The notes beneath the pieces are model-generated. The model saw nothing but the letters and a program-made list of their open reading frames with translations, was not told the DNA's origin and did no database searches. This document shows positions 11,301-26,300 of a stretch of DNA of 64,000 bases, one piece after another. How positions within the stretch are numbered: the first letter of the stretch is position 1; each line of letters opens with the position of its first letter. The stretch is from Chionis minor (taxonomy: Eukaryota; Chordata; Aves; Charadriiformes; Chionididae), in contig VZSF01001148.1 in the NCBI GenBank assembly GCA_013398295.1, positions 316,985 through 380,984 of the forward strand, given 5' to 3'. Position numbers and translations under genes: made by a program.

Positions 11301-14300
11301 CTTATTAATGCAGGAGAGAACATGCAAGTCTGAGGTAAACTGTAAGCATAGTAAATATCTGGATTTTTTTTTTTCTCCCTTCGGTCATGCTACATCAGTT
11401 GCTTACCAAATTGCGCTTGTGGTTTAGCCGAGTATGGGAAGATCTAAATGGCAAGAGCTTGCCTAAGAATGAAGCACATGTTTTCTGAGTGAAAATAACA
11501 CTAGGTGCAGTAAAGGTTGGTTTAAAAATGTCAATTATTAATAACCTCGATTAACTAATAAGCCTGAAAGTCTTACAATAAGATGTGTAGAACACTAATC
11601 TTAATCAGCTTACTGGCTAGAAGTAAATTGCACTTTTTGTCTTTTAAAGGAAATTCGACATAGGTCCAGTGACTACCCTCATAAAGTTGCAAAATATCCA
11701 GAAAACAGAAATCGAAACAGATACAGAGATGTTAGTCCGTGTAAGTATCTTTTCTGTAATTATCGCAATAAACTTTCTAGACTTTTTACTTACCCAGTTT
11801 ACTTTTAAACACTGTAGCTGATAAATCACGGTTGTTCTAGGGTTTGTATTTTGTTTATTTCTGTAGGCATGTATCCTATGATAAATGTGTTTTTTCATAA
11901 CTTGTACACAAATCTGTCTAACAGAAGGGAGAAAAGTCTGCCAGTTAAATTCATTATGCTGAATGGTGAATGAGAGATGATTGCAAATCATAGTTATTAG
12001 TATACAAGTAAGTTTTTGTGAGTTGCAAAGTAACACTTTAAAGATACTTTTCTCATAAGGAAATTATTTGTTTAATATTGCTTTATCTGTCAAAAAAATC
12101 AACATCTGCTGAGCACAGAAATTAAGTTAATAAGCCTTGACTAACTCAAACAGTTTCCTTTTGGGCTAAGTGATTCTGCACATTTACAAGATGATGTGGA
12201 TAAGTGCCACTGAATTTGTACTGTTGCTTTAAAAAATACTTGAGATTTTGCTATTTTTGTCTTTTCAGAAGAATGTATGCATGGAGTTGTTCTTTAATTT
12301 TCTCAGCGCAAGTAGATACAGTATGGAGTGCTTTGTATTTTACTGCCATAAAAAGGTCTTTGTCACATAAAGGTTTTATATCTTGGGTGTAGACAGCTTT
12401 TTTTTTTTTAACTAGCCTCTCTGCTACTGAAGTGTTGTGGACTTTTTTCAACAGTATTTACTGTAGAAACTAATTCAAAATCATTATAAAAAGACATATG
12501 AGCAAAAGATTACCGGTGTGTAGTTATAGCTGGAGAAAGCTATCAAGAATCATTTTCAAAAGGACTAGGAAAGAAAACTCGTACAGCCTTAATTTTTCTA
12601 CAAAATATGAAGTTGGAACAGGTTAAATGTTTGTGCGTTCTTTAGTATGAAGTTTCCCAGAGCACTGAGGGCTCAGACAGGCCTGCTTGTTACTGAATCT
12701 AGAATTTTTGAAGGGTTGCTGGTGTATTGGGGCTTTTTGGCTTGAGAGCCTAATCTGAATACCCTTTGTAAGATTTGGAGAAGTGCTGAACTCCTTGTTT
12801 CCAGTTGAAAGTTGTGGTAACGGCACTTCTCAAAATGACATGGGAAGGGTCTCGGACTGAGTCATGCTGGTCAGATGCAGCGCTGCTGCTGCCAGACTGC
12901 GAACTTGCTCAGTGGAGTTGCACCAAATGGGTCCAGCGTGGCTTAGTGCTGGATCTCAGTACTGCACTCTGAAGAAAACGAACTTCAGAGTTTAGTGCAC
13001 GGCCTCTTTGCCGTGTCTGCGTGGCATTCCCCAGTATCCCCTGTTTGAGAAATGGGCAGCTCTGGAGAAGACGCCTCCAGTTAGTCAAGGCTTACAGACT
13101 TCCAGCGCGCGCTCCGCAGAGGGACATAGGCCTCTGCTGGGCCTTTGCTGAGCTATGCAGAGGTACTCACGTGTCCCGGCTCTGCTGTCCTGTTACAGCA
13201 TAGCGTTCGTATCTCGCCGGTGGTAAAGTAGATCGTGTTTTATTCACTTTCTGTTTCATACCTAAATTGGGATGGGGTTTGTAAGAAGAGAAGGCAGGAA
13301 ATTGGATATGAACCCGTGAGACCCAAGTTCTATTTCTGGGTGCAATATCCTTTGCAACTTCTGTGGCAGAAGCTCATGCATTTACCATTTCTCTCACCCA
13401 TCGATTTAATTTCTTGGGCACTACTGCCACTGTGGAATGGCAGCTTACCTTCAACATATTGGTGGGTTTTCTTTCTTTTTAAAAAGAGCGTTTCTAAAAT
13501 AAATAAAAAGACATTGTCTTATTTAAGTAGCATCTAATAATGCCTGTGGTAACATCGTAGAGATGTGAGTTGTATTCATCTTCTGCAGTTTTTCAGAGCT
13601 CAAAATTTTCCTCAGTCATGGCATGCCTTTTACAGTAGTGAAGAGCACTAAACACTTCGGTGTGGTCATGGCAAAGCCTGCTTGTTTAACCAGGAGGAAA
13701 TTAATTAAGTAATTGTATTAATCCCTGGACCCTGTGCAGGAGCAGAGAGACAGATAAAATCTGGTCTTGAAGTAGTAGTTGGGCTCAGGAAAGGGTTAGA
13801 GTCATTACATGCTGGTTGACGTGAAGTATAACATGATGACTGAACTAAGATGCTGAACTTTAAGGCATGTCTCAGTTTTTAGCATTTATGAAGGAAGGTT
13901 TGAATGGGGCCACCAAGATAGCCTGTAGAACCGGGCCCTTGAGAGCAAGGCTGTACGAGGAGAATGGTGCAAAACATGGTGTTTGAACTACTTTCTGTTG
14001 AATTTTACATCTGTGTGTTTTCAAATATGACTGATAATTGTGTCTGTAACAATGGTGAGAGTTGAGAGGAAAAAGAGGCCTGAAGGGAATATACAATAAA
14101 TATAATTCCAAGATAGCAGTACCTAAATTTCAAAGCAGCTGGAGTAAAAGCTGTGCGGTTTGGTCACTATGGTGAACACATCTATCCGTGGTACATGTAT
14201 ACAAGGAACTGACGTTGCAGAAATGCAAGACAACTCAGTCTTACACAATCTTAACATCTCAGTCCTTCACTTTGCAAATTTTACTCCTCTTTAACAGTGT

Positions 14301-17300
14301 TTAAATGAAAAATGGGCAATAATATTAATATTCTTTGACAGTCAAAGGCCTTCAGAACTACCAGTTAAACTTTTAAGATCTAGCTACTTAAACATATTGT
14401 AAGACATAATTTAATTAAAACGTTTTATTTCCCCATAGTAGTGAGAAAATGGTTTATTAATCTAGAGAGCAGCCAAGCCAGTGTAAAATCTGAAGTGGTA
14501 TGTCTGCAAGAGGAAAGGCAAATATTGTTCTGTTTTATGGAAAAGATGTCAATTACAAGTGCGGGGGAAAAAATGTTTTGGGTTGGTTTGCCCCACTTCA
14601 ACCACAATACGCAGGACAGGTACACTGAAACCATCTTGTGTCCGTTACATACTTTTCTAGGTAAAAGTTGATTTCTGTTAGCTGGGGAAGGCTAATCATC
14701 TTTGCCCATTATAGTTGAGTTTTATGTTGTCTCCAGTTTCATAAATATTTTTGTTAGTGTCCAGTTTTGTTGGCTAAGGAGCTATGGTGTGTGTAAGTTT
14801 GGTTGGGTAAAAGCCCGCAAGAGTTTCTGACTAGCCAAAAAAAATAGCAGTCCAGCAGTTTGGTATTAGTCTAGAACAGGGAGAGAAATATTTTGGCTAT
14901 ATAGTACTATTGAAACAGGAAGTTAATCTGAAAATGGTTTGGTTTGACAGCCAGTCATTTCCTGACAGATGAAACCATTTCTCAGAAAACATAGTTAAGA
15001 GGAAAATAACTTGTGAGGTTATTATTCTTTATTGATAACTTTAATGAAACTCTAAGATTTCTGTTACTACTTTCCTTCTAAATCTTGTCCTTAGTTGATA
15101 CCAAAAGAGTCTAGTGGCCCAGATTGACAGTAAACACCTTTAGAGATCTGCTTACTGTGTCCCCAGATTTAGTGTCAGGAAGGAAATCCCCTTGGCAAAA
15201 TTGGCAGGATTTTTTTTTTTTTTTTTGCTTTTGGAGGGTAGATGGGGGTTTACGCAGTTTCATCTTTAGCCTTCCTTTGTAATGTGGTGTGTAGCCCAGT
15301 ATCTTAGGTCATCCGAAAGTTTTCGCCTGATAGATCACGTCGCTGCAGGAGGTGATTTCTCTTGTCTTCTTCCTGGGACCATTAGTAGACTTTGTGTTGG
15401 ACCTTGGAACCATTGGCTCACAGTTCTCATAAATATATACCAGGGAGAGAGGAACGTGAAGAGTATTGTGCTTTACAGGGAGCAGAGTTGGAGCTGATGT
15501 AGATGGGTTTGCACATAGTGCTGATTAATTATCATTGCAAAAATGTTCCGTCTCTGTCCTGTGATTCGAGTTTATGTGCTGAGAACAGGGAGATGTTCTG
15601 TCCAAAACAAGCCTGCTGCACTTATTGTTGTCCATATTAGAAGCTGACATCGATGATTTTTATGACGTTATCTAACGAGTCTCTGAAACATCTTGTTACC
15701 AGAAACATGGTATAAATAAATTCAACCTGCTGCTTTTGGAGATGATTCTTTCTTTGGGATTGGGGAAGAAGGGAATTTTATGGCACGCACTGATCTAAAC
15801 TTTATTGTATCTTAAGTTTTTTTTCCACAGTCCTGCTTAAAAGTGTAAGGTTCTTGTGCGGTGGTTATGCATGTATTTCAGTATGAATACATTTCAGTTC
15901 TGGGCAAGGCCAGGATTGATACGATGGCATTCAATGCGTACAACCAGTGACAGGGTGGGGAAGAGTCACTTTGCCTTTCTTTTGCCTTAGGCTATCTCTG
16001 AAATTTGAGATTGTAAATCTAGTGGCAAAGTATTGTAATTTGAATAATTTAGCAGCTCGGATGGGCCAGATTTAGATTAGCGAAATGAAGGGGATTTGCT
16101 GGTAGGTGGGAAAGGGTCAGACCGGGTCACTTGCATGGCTTATGGCTACATGTTTTATTTATGACTGTCTTTAATCCACTAAGTAGCATTTTACCCTCCT
16201 TTGTTGTTAATAGCTCTATGTCTGGGGAGCCAGAGATGTCTCTTGGATAAAAGATAATTCTAAAGTTATACAGTGGTTTCACTTCTAGAAGCAGTTGTTT
16301 TCAAGTGAAAACCTTTCATTTACCAGCTGCAAGAACTGTGTGATGTAAAATGCCGAACGCTTCGTATCTCAGTTTTAATGGGCTATGTCATTTTCTTTTT
16401 TAGCAGGGAGTGGGCAAATTGATGTGTGATGTGAAATCTTGGCCTTATTTGAGACACAGGGAGGGTTGTCAGTTATATGGGTGGGACAGGGTTTTGCTGG
16501 AGGTGGGTAATAACAGTTTGCTTATCTCAGACAGGGTTATTCTGGGAGTAGTTTTCTTAGTGCAGGAACCAGAATGAGAAGCATTTTTAAGGTTTCCACT
16601 TCCTTTTCAAGCTGTGTAGTTTGTTGAAATAGGGGAATTAGCACTTCAGAAAATGAGTACTATATTTTAGCTGTCGTGGGCATGGAAACATTTAAGATAA
16701 ATCTTTAAGATAAGATTTAAGATAGGTTTTATCATTCATATAAATCTGAAGTATTTTGTAACTGGAAATGATTTACATGTGGGAAATATGTTACAGCTAA
16801 CTCACTGTCAAAAGTTGGCTTGCTTCATTTAATTCAGAAGAGCAAGCTAGGGCTTGAATGAGGTTTCTAGGTCATTGTGTCCTTCAGGAACCTCTTCCCT
16901 TGAAAGAAGGGAAATCAATATATTCTAGTGTCTGTCCTGTGGAGTGTATTTGTGGCATTGCCTCTGTTTTTGTTGGGGAGGAGGAGGGAGGCTGGCTGTG
17001 CACAGAATTAGTCGTAAAAGGGGCTTTTAGAAAAACTCACTGAACTTTTTGTCATGTTTACAAAGCAAAATTTATAAGAAGGGTAAAATAAGCCTGAAAA
17101 TGTGTGTAATGATTACAGTAGGAAACCTCATTAGGGCCTTGGCAATTATCTCCTCCTGGCAGCAATGTAGCAGCTGCTGCTGGGTGATTAAACTGTTAAC
17201 GGTGCTTGCTTACGTCATCTTTCCGAGAACACTAGTACCGGTATGTGTGATTTACTATAACAAGATCTTAAGTTTTTCCTGTTGGCAAATGACATGTAAT

Positions 17301-20300
17301 ATTTACAAAGGTCTTGGTTTCTCTCCAGTAGAAACATTTCAGATAAAGTGGTACATGAAAGGAAAAAGTAACACTTTCCTATCCAGGCAAAATAATACAA
17401 GGAGATCTATTTTACTTTAAAATGCACATATGTCTTAGTTTTACTCTTAGCTTTGATAATGATTTGTGATACATCTGTAGGAAGGTAAAAATGTTTTAAT
17501 AGTACTGAAAGTCAAGCTGGAATTCTAATCAGAACAGAATAAACCAGTAACTTTCTCGTACTTTGATATCAAAAATAGTTTTTCAGCATATTTCTGTTCT
17601 CTGACTGTTTGTATGTGACTGCATATAAAAACTAGCAACCAAAGGAGGTAGGATAACAACCCCAAATCTCAGTCCTTGGGGCGGGGGGGGAGGGGGAGGG
17701 AAGTAGTAACTTACTGTTGACTTTTTTCCTTGAATCCAGCAAGGTCCTCTTTGATGTTTGCCAACAGCAGGTAGATGAGGGAGAGCATAAAAGCAGATCA
17801 AGACCTAGTAAATGTACTTTTCCCAGGTTTCCAAACATACGTAAAGTATTTATATGAGCGGTTCACAGAACAAGAGTCTAATTCAGTAACTATTTTTTAG
17901 TTACCATCAGCTTTTGCCTATCTGGGGCCATATTAATGGATTTCTTAGATAAGCCTTGTGCTGTATGGAGTGGCTGTGGTACAGGGACATAATCTGAGTT
18001 CAGTTATAGTAGCTGCACAGGATGTGATACTTGGTAGTTGCTCATGTCAAAACTGATGGATTTTGTGCTTTTTTCCACGATGTTTGTCAAAAGGAATTTG
18101 GCCTTTTGGTGTGGGGATGGGAGAGGGAAAAGTGAGCTGGCATTTTAGTGGCAGCTGTGCTGTAGCCCAAATGAGTTTCACCCGGTTAGACCAGGTGAAC
18201 GTTGATTAAAAACTGTCATTGCACTGTAATTCACTCTCGGGGCTATCAGTTTCTTTCCATTCTCTTCCTGAAATGCATTGAAGTCTGTTAAACTTACTTT
18301 AGTTTGCCATTTTTTTATTTACTCTTCTCATAAACAATCTGTCTAGGCAGTTGAGCTTCAGGGGACTTGCCACTTGGGTCTCACTTCCTGGCATGTAGTT
18401 GTGTACAAATTTTAAGCTAAAAATGCTGTTTATTTAATACAGTTCTAAAAAATGGCTGAAAGATTACCTACTGTGAACAAGTTTGATTACCTAATGTCTC
18501 CTAGAGGGTGATAAATCAGATACTAAAAGGTTCTAGTAACAGCCACAGTGACTTTTTATTATGCGGTGTTTTAGTATGACAGTCTGATAATCTTTCTTGC
18601 ATTAATGTTAGAATTTTAAATGGAGTCCTTTGCTTGCCTCTGCAATAAATAGGGGAATCTTCTGTCTTGCCTTCGTAATCATGAGAGACTGAAGCTGTGT
18701 AATTAGATTAGGCTTCGTTTAATAGGAAGATTTGTTAAATAGGTACATTTTTGCATGTGACCTTTCTTTAGTATTTTTAATTTCTGTAGTATTAAACAAT
18801 AAATGACAGGGGAAATTAAATTGATCAAAGCCTGGTTTGAATTATTGCAAGTAGATTTTTTTTTTAACTGTGAGTTTAACTTTATGATTCTACCTCAACC
18901 TGTGAAACTTCACCAAATATCTTTGAATTCTAAACTTAAAGGAAACCATGCAGTGGAGTGATCTAGGGTGGTAGGACAGAGTGCTGTCTGGTATGGGTTG
19001 TGGTGCTGTTGCATTAAGGAAATGCAACTGTTGAGGGATGGCTGTGAGCATCTTTTGGCCTGTGTGAGAGGGTTATTTGTTAGGTTATTTTTTTAAAGAA
19101 AACTGAGTGTTCCAGTGTTCCGAGAAGCTTCTATTAATAAACTGCCTGAAATTACTCTGATGGAATGCTGAGGGGAGAATGAGACAGGCAGTTATCAAAG
19201 TTAAGTGAGGAATTAGACTCACATATATCTGTAGTTTGTCATTTGGTTAGTACTGCAGAATTTATTGCTTGTCAGACCTAAACTTACCTGTTAAGAGAGT
19301 ATTCATCAAGATGGATGTATGATTAATTCTTAATTTTCTTTGAATTTTAGATGATCATAGTCGTGTAAAACTGCAGAACACCGAGAATGACTATATCAAT
19401 GCCAGCCTAGTGGTCACAGAAGAAGCCCAGAGATACTACATTTTAACGCAGGTGAGTAGTCCCAATTACTAGGTGGTTATAGGGATTGAGAATCTGGGGG
19501 AGGGGGATTTGTACAGTCACGATTTGTATTTGGATGGTTCTTTGTGTCTGTGAATTATATAGGTCTCATACTAACTGCCTGTTTGATCCGGTTGTGAACG
19601 CGTTATTTTGTATTTTAAGAAAAAGCTAAGGGGAATATTTAAGTGTGAATAATGTACTGCATATAAAGCTTTTCAACTATTTCTGCTCTTTTCTTCATTT
19701 TTTTGGAAATCGATTGCAACAATACTTTTACCCTTTATTTCATCTTGTACCTTCTGACCATGCCTGCAGTAGCTTTTATTCTAACAGCACAATAGTATTG
19801 ATGCCCAAACTGAAACATCTGTTTCCTATTGTTTTGTTGTTTGGTTTTGTGTTTGTTTTGTTAAACAACTTTAAAGTACTGGAATGATCTATGCAATGTG
19901 GTTACTTTCTTGCCTGTCACTTCTATCATTCTATTAATGATTTGTTTATACCTTTCAGAGGAAGACTTCTGCCTGTTTTGCACAGTGAACTATTATTAAC
20001 TGTGTTCAGACACTGCTTTGCCTATACGTTCTCACACCCTCTTTTTCTCTTGACTGCACAGGGTCCACTACCTAATACGTGTTGTCATTTTTGGCTAATG
20101 GTATGGCAACAACAAACCAAAGCAGTTGTCATGCTCAACAGAATTCTCGAAAAACAATCGGTAAGTAGACTTTAGGCCTAAAGTTGTAAAGTAAGCCACA
20201 TAAATTTAATACAGATGAAAAATGCTTGATTGTTACGTTAAGGCCTAACAGACTTTCTCACTGGTGTACAGTATAACGTGTGTTTAATACAACGTTAAAG

Positions 20301-23300
20301 TGATGGAGCTAAGACACAAAATTCAGTTTGGTGAAAACAGCATCTAATAAATATTCATCCAGAAAGGTGAAAGTAATGTCCTGAGAAAGGAGGATGTACA
20401 GATAGAAATAAGATGGAGGAGGAGCAGTCTAAGATACTCTAGAACAAAATGGAAGGTGAGAAAAGAAATTTGAATTATAGTGTCGTTAGATTATTTCTTC
20501 TTAATCTGAGTAGTATATTTGTTAGATAGTGATCTTGACTCTTTGTAACAACGAAGACAAGCTGCTGCCCCGCAACTGTCAAACTGATCTAGTTATTTTT
20601 GATTCTTTACAGCTGGTGGTATACGTGCAGAATACACAAATCTTCTGTTATGGTGTAGTTTTTCTGCTAATATGCCTAAAACCACTGTAGATTTTAGTTA
20701 TAAATGCATGTCATTTGAGGTTTACGGGTTTTCTTCGGAGTAGATTTGTTAGTGAAAAAGATTTGAGCAGTCCACTAAAAAGACACTTCCTTATGCAAAA
20801 ATTTTCCTACAGAAAGTTTGAGTGTAGGGCAAGAGAAATAAAGGACAAGGGACAGTTTTGCTTAGCTTTGTTAATTTATTCTTTTGTTTCGTGAGACTCT
20901 TCCAGTATTCAGTTGGGAAAACTGGATGTGTTACATCAGTTATGTACATGTGGACGTCAGAAATGAAGGGGGGAAGTGTTGAAATAGCCGAGTAAAGATG
21001 TCTGTTCACTCTAGAGAACCAGAGGAGGGGAGAGGGAGAAGGGTTAAGGTTTATCTCAAAACATGCTAGCCCTGCCCTGAAAGAACCGCATAAACAGATA
21101 AAGCTGGATTGCACAATAGCCATTGAAACAGTTGTAGTAACTTGGCTGTAAATATTACGGACTTTGAGAATTCCTCAAACTGGGAGCAGGTACTTAAGTC
21201 TACTGTATTGAATAATGAGTCTCAGAATCTGCTCGTGCAAAGCCCAAGATCCTAGGATGCTTAATCAGATTTTTTGGTTTTTTCCTTCTTTTTTTTTTTA
21301 ACAAAATGAATTAGGTGAAGTGCGAACAATACTGGCCAACAAAAGAAGAGGGAGTTAAGACATTCAGTGAAACAGGTTTCCGTGTGAGGCTAGTGTCTGA
21401 AGACGTCAAATCCTATTACACAGTACATCTACTGCAATTAGAAAATATCAGCGTAAGTTTTTCCTCAGTCTGTATAGCTCATATTCCTGGGATTAAGTAT
21501 ATAATGAAAACTGCTTAGCATATTGTCACTACAGGTTTGATTGAGCTTTTACAGTGAAAATTTTAATGCACTTTGCTTCTGATAATGTTGAAGATGTATG
21601 TGTGGCATGTAAGCAAGTGAGTTAGACCTGAATCAATCTATACATTAAAAGAGAGAACTTCAGCATTTTTATACTTATATTTTCTGTTTGGCAGTACCTT
21701 AGCATGCTGACTTGTGATTGATGGTAGCAGTGATTCTAAGAGGGACCTGTAAGACATACCCTAAAAGGCAGAACCTAGGAGTTGAAAATTCTGATTTCTT
21801 TTGAATAGCAGAAATCTGACTCGGTAATTACCGGTGTTTTTTTAATGGAACTTTAGTTTTCCGTATAATTCAGTCCAGCTATCTATGTTTTGGGGGGAAG
21901 GGTGATTACCACCTGTAGATAGGTAACTATCTCCTCTTGATTACCTCCCCTTTTGCTCCACAAGGCCAATCATCTTTTTCTCTTAAAAATTAAACACTTT
22001 GACAATTTAATCAAGTTAAGCTCAAAAAAATTGTTCCTGGCCTGAGCTTGGGTTGGAATTTGCTGCTTCTGTTTCAGAGCTGAAGACAGGATTGAAGAGC
22101 TTGTCTGTTTGTTCCAGCTGTGTCTTGTAAGACACTATCTCTCCCTATAAATCTTGCCTTATATTAATCGAAAGTGCTGGTACGGCAAGTTTTATTCAAC
22201 GCTATGTATGTCATGTGAAGCAGTTTCACAAATACTTAGCGAACTTACTGTATTGAACTTTTCTTTTAATGCCCTAGCACTCCTATAAAGCTCCAGGAAC
22301 ATTAACTCCAAAGACTACTTTTATATAAAACAGCTACAAGAACTAGAACATGCTTGGTTAATTAAACAGAAAAACTTCATAGTTTTTAGAATAACATTGT
22401 GAATGTTAAGTGCAGTCTTCTGTAAGAATTTGATAATTCCCACACTATAAAACTTGTGGGAACTGAGTATTCACAGTAACTTGAAATGTGAGCTTAACCG
22501 TGTTTATACAAGTTACTCTGGAGGGGACTGTGGTGGAGCCAGAGTAGTAAGACATTTAGCCACTTGACGCCTGGAATATGACTCACAAACAAAATATACT
22601 CTGAATTCCAAGAATACTTAAGAAATGTTAGTATTTCCTTGAAAACAGAGAACTGGAATTGTCTCTGTAATACAACCATTCTGAACTCAAGTAATTTTGT
22701 GTTACTGCAATAAATCTCTCTAATGTATAAGCAAAATACATATGTATGAAGAGTAAAGTGCTTGTTTAATGTTGTTACAACTGAAACCACCTCTGAATAT
22801 TTGGCTGTTTTCATTGGTGGTAGTTTTGTTTTATTAAAGACCAGTTAGAAGTACAGGTGGTTTGGGGGGGCAATATTTGTTTTTTAGAATTAGATCAAGG
22901 CATTTGGCAGTTTGATTTGTTTATATTTGTTCTAGACAAACATTTGTTTTTGCTGTTCTGGCTAGTGTACTCCAACAAAGTTTTGGTGAGGAGATGGGAT
23001 TTATTGGTATTTTTCTAAAAGTTTTGAAAATATTTCTAATGTTCTTTGTCTTGCTGGTGATTACTGTGGAATTTCCTAATTTTTTTGCCTGACCCAGTCT
23101 GCATTTTAGAGTATAGAAATTTGAAACTGCCCGTCCACTATGGTTCATTGCGTGTCCTCCATTGTTTCACTGGTGTCAGTTGTCAGCTCCTTGAGGAAAG
23201 ACTGACTGTGAAGGCTTCTGCAAACTTGTCCCTCTCCTGGAAAATAAGGGTAGAAGGAAAAATACTGTGCTCTTGTTAAAAATTCGTAATTGTTTGTGTG

Positions 23301-26300
23301 AAGCTATTGCACGTCTGACTTAAAGCAAAGTCTCCCAGTATACTGGGGAAGTGATAGTTAGGTGTTTGAGAGCCTTTTGTTACATCTGTGAAATAACTTT
23401 GTTGGATGGGGTTGCTAAGTTTTGTGACAACATTATGGGAGAATTGTTAGGTATTGACAGCTAATTTCCAGAAGACTCCACCTTGTGTTGAATATGTATT
23501 TTTATATTATTCTTTGTTGCTGCTTTTAGCTTTCTGTGTCACAAGTACTGGTCTTTAGAGAAAGAAAACTTTGGTTTTCAGTGATTTCTGATGTGGCAAC
23601 CCAGGGGGCCTGGAGAAAGAAACAATGTGACACATAATGCTTATAAGGAAAACTCCGCTAGGTTGGTGCTGGGGAGTTCAGGGAAGCTATGGGTGGGCAA
23701 ATGGGAATCAGTGGTTGAGGGAAACCAGGGACTGACTGCGTGACGAAATGCAGCAGCGGAAAGGAATTGAAATTGTTGGAGGAGCCTTGATGAATGTATC
23801 TCAGACTGGGTTATTCTAGACATAAGAATAAAGGTTTTTTAAAGCCTTTTAAAGCTGAAGGAGAGGTTTGCAAAGAAAATATTTGCTGGAGGAGAAAGGA
23901 CTAGAATAAATGTTTGATGTGACACTGGTGGTGTAATACTTTAGAGTAAGGACCTTTAATAAGCCCCAGGTGGAATCTTGAGTCCTCTGCAAGCAGCAAA
24001 TACTTGGGAGAAAAACATCAGTAAAATGGATTCTCAACTTAGTACCAAGCCTCTGTGTGGCCATTGCTGCCAGATGAAGGTGAAGCAAGACTGGTTAGTG
24101 GCCCTCACTATCATAGAATCACAGAATGTTAAGGGTTGGAAGGGACCTCTGGAGATCATCTGGTCCAACCCCCCTGCCAGAGCAGGTCCACCTACAGCAG
24201 GTTGCACAGGATGGTGTCCAGGTGGGTTTGGAATGTCTCCAGAGTCGCAGACTCCACCACCTCTCTGGGCAGCCTGTTCCAGTGCTCTGCCACCCTCAAA
24301 GGAAAGAAGTTCCTCCTCATGTTCAGATGGAACTTCCTATGTTCAAGCTTGTGCCCACTACCTCTTGTCCTATCACTGGGCACCACTGAAAAAAGACTGG
24401 CCCCCTCCTCCCAACACCCTCCCTTTAAGTATTTGTAAGCATTGATGAGATCACCCCTCAGCCTTGTCTTCTCCAGAATAAAAATATTTCAGCAAGCATC
24501 CACTGTCTGATCCTGTGGCTGAACCAGGAACAGTCAGTGTCATTCAACAAGATAAGATTTGCTCTGCTGCTAATTTACAATGTCCAAAACTTTAAACGTA
24601 CTCAGAAGATCTTTCGTTTGTAGAGGCAAGCAGTCTAATAGCGGCTGATGTTCTGGGATCTAGTGGTACAGGGATGTGTATATGTATGTAACTTGATAGT
24701 GTTTTGAAGGGATTTCTGAAACATGGCATACACTTACTTTTAAACTTGTGGGATGTCCTCATATCACTTTGTCAAACTGTAACAGGGATTAATTTTGTTC
24801 TTCATGACAACAGAAATAAGACTGCGATGTTAGAAAAGGTGTTGGTGTCTAACAGGAAAGGAGAACCCAGACTCACTAGAATGTCGAGCATTTTGCAGAT
24901 TCAATGGGCTATTACCAATAGCTGTTACCCTGTTGACTTACAGGATATGCACTAGTTATGGAAAAAAAAAAAAAGAATGTTTACGGGGATAATATGGTCC
25001 CTCATTGCCACTTCAGTATATGTTTTGAAAACCATTTTGCCAAGCATTAGAATGAACAAATGGAAAGGGTTGTAGTAAAAGTTCATTTAAGATTTTTGAG
25101 CTTTGGTGCTTAGAATATTGCCCCTACAACATGCCTTTTCATTTTTATACAATCAAATCAGTTCTTAGTGCACTTAAGGCGTGTTCATTAAATACAGGAC
25201 CACTATGGGGTTGTCCATGTATTTTATGTCTTCTTATGTTACACCATTTCAGTAACCTTTAAACTATGAAATGAAGGAGTGTGTGGAATTTGAGACCAGC
25301 ATTTTTCTGTCTTCACATGCTTCATTTGGTACTGAAGGCATCACCTTTTGAGCGTTTTGGTAGTATGTTATTCATGTTTATACTCTCAAGTGACTGAACA
25401 ACCTATAGTTGTTTAAATTTTTTTTTTTACCTTTTGGAGTGATTTGGTGGTATCTGTAAAAAGGTTATAACAAGGCCTTTTTTGCTCAAAGTTAATCTAA
25501 TGGCATTATATTATTTTTCTGCTCAAGTCCTGTTATGGATGTTTGCTTGTAACCTGGAGCATGGCTTGTGGTTTGATCATCCTTTGATTATGCTGTTGCC
25601 AGCTGTCAGTGCAGGACTGTGCAGCGTGGTGGTAACTTTCTATCAGTTTCAGCTGTGTTGGTCATTTACCAAAAGCTTATCCCAGTAGTTTGTGAAACTT
25701 TTACTAGAATGGTTTGACTTACTTTCTTGAAGTTGTTTAAATGTTGTCCCATGGTTACTCGATGATTTATTTTACTTTTTTTTGGTAGCTAGTCTTAGGG
25801 AATAAATCTTGGAAGAATATGTTGTGGTTACCGTAGAAGAAGCTGGTTTTCAGTTATCATGCAGAAATGTGTTCCCTGTGTATAACACATAAAATTTTAT
25901 ATTACTGCTTGAGTCTTGAAGTCCGCCTTTTATTCTTGAAAAGAATAGCTAGTATCCTGATAACACTTTAAATAAAATTGTTCTTTAAAGCTGAATTTCT
26001 GACCATCAACAGTTGTGAATCTTTAGCAAGCCAAACCTTTTCTCGTCACAGTCCTGCATCATTTCACGTAAGTGATAGCTGTGGTGTATGGCTCAGTGAC
26101 AGGGTGAGTTCTTTAAGAAAAGGCGGTGCAGATAATCACACAAAGATAGTAATTCAGCTGTACAGCTTGACTGCCAAGCACCATTTAAAAGAGCCGTTCT
26201 GTTTGAGAGAAAACGTGGGAGGTTTGAAATATTCCAATGGGATTAGAAACTGCAAGTTCAAGAAGGCCAGCCAGTTCCGGTGCACTGAGATGGGACTCAT

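Larger units (their letters stand above)
8572..11649. other. PTPN2 intron 1 remainder
   Basis: GC-rich up to about 9000 (the downstream half of the CpG island), then AT-rich non-coding DNA. Besides the A-rich tract and the NRF1-type site nothing gene-like was recognised. Confidence 0.7.

Noticed and set aside
24126..24438. Frames of 87-100 codons near 24100-24440
   Set aside because: They lie inside the CR1 fragment, and near-identical frames occur in the copy at 6418.
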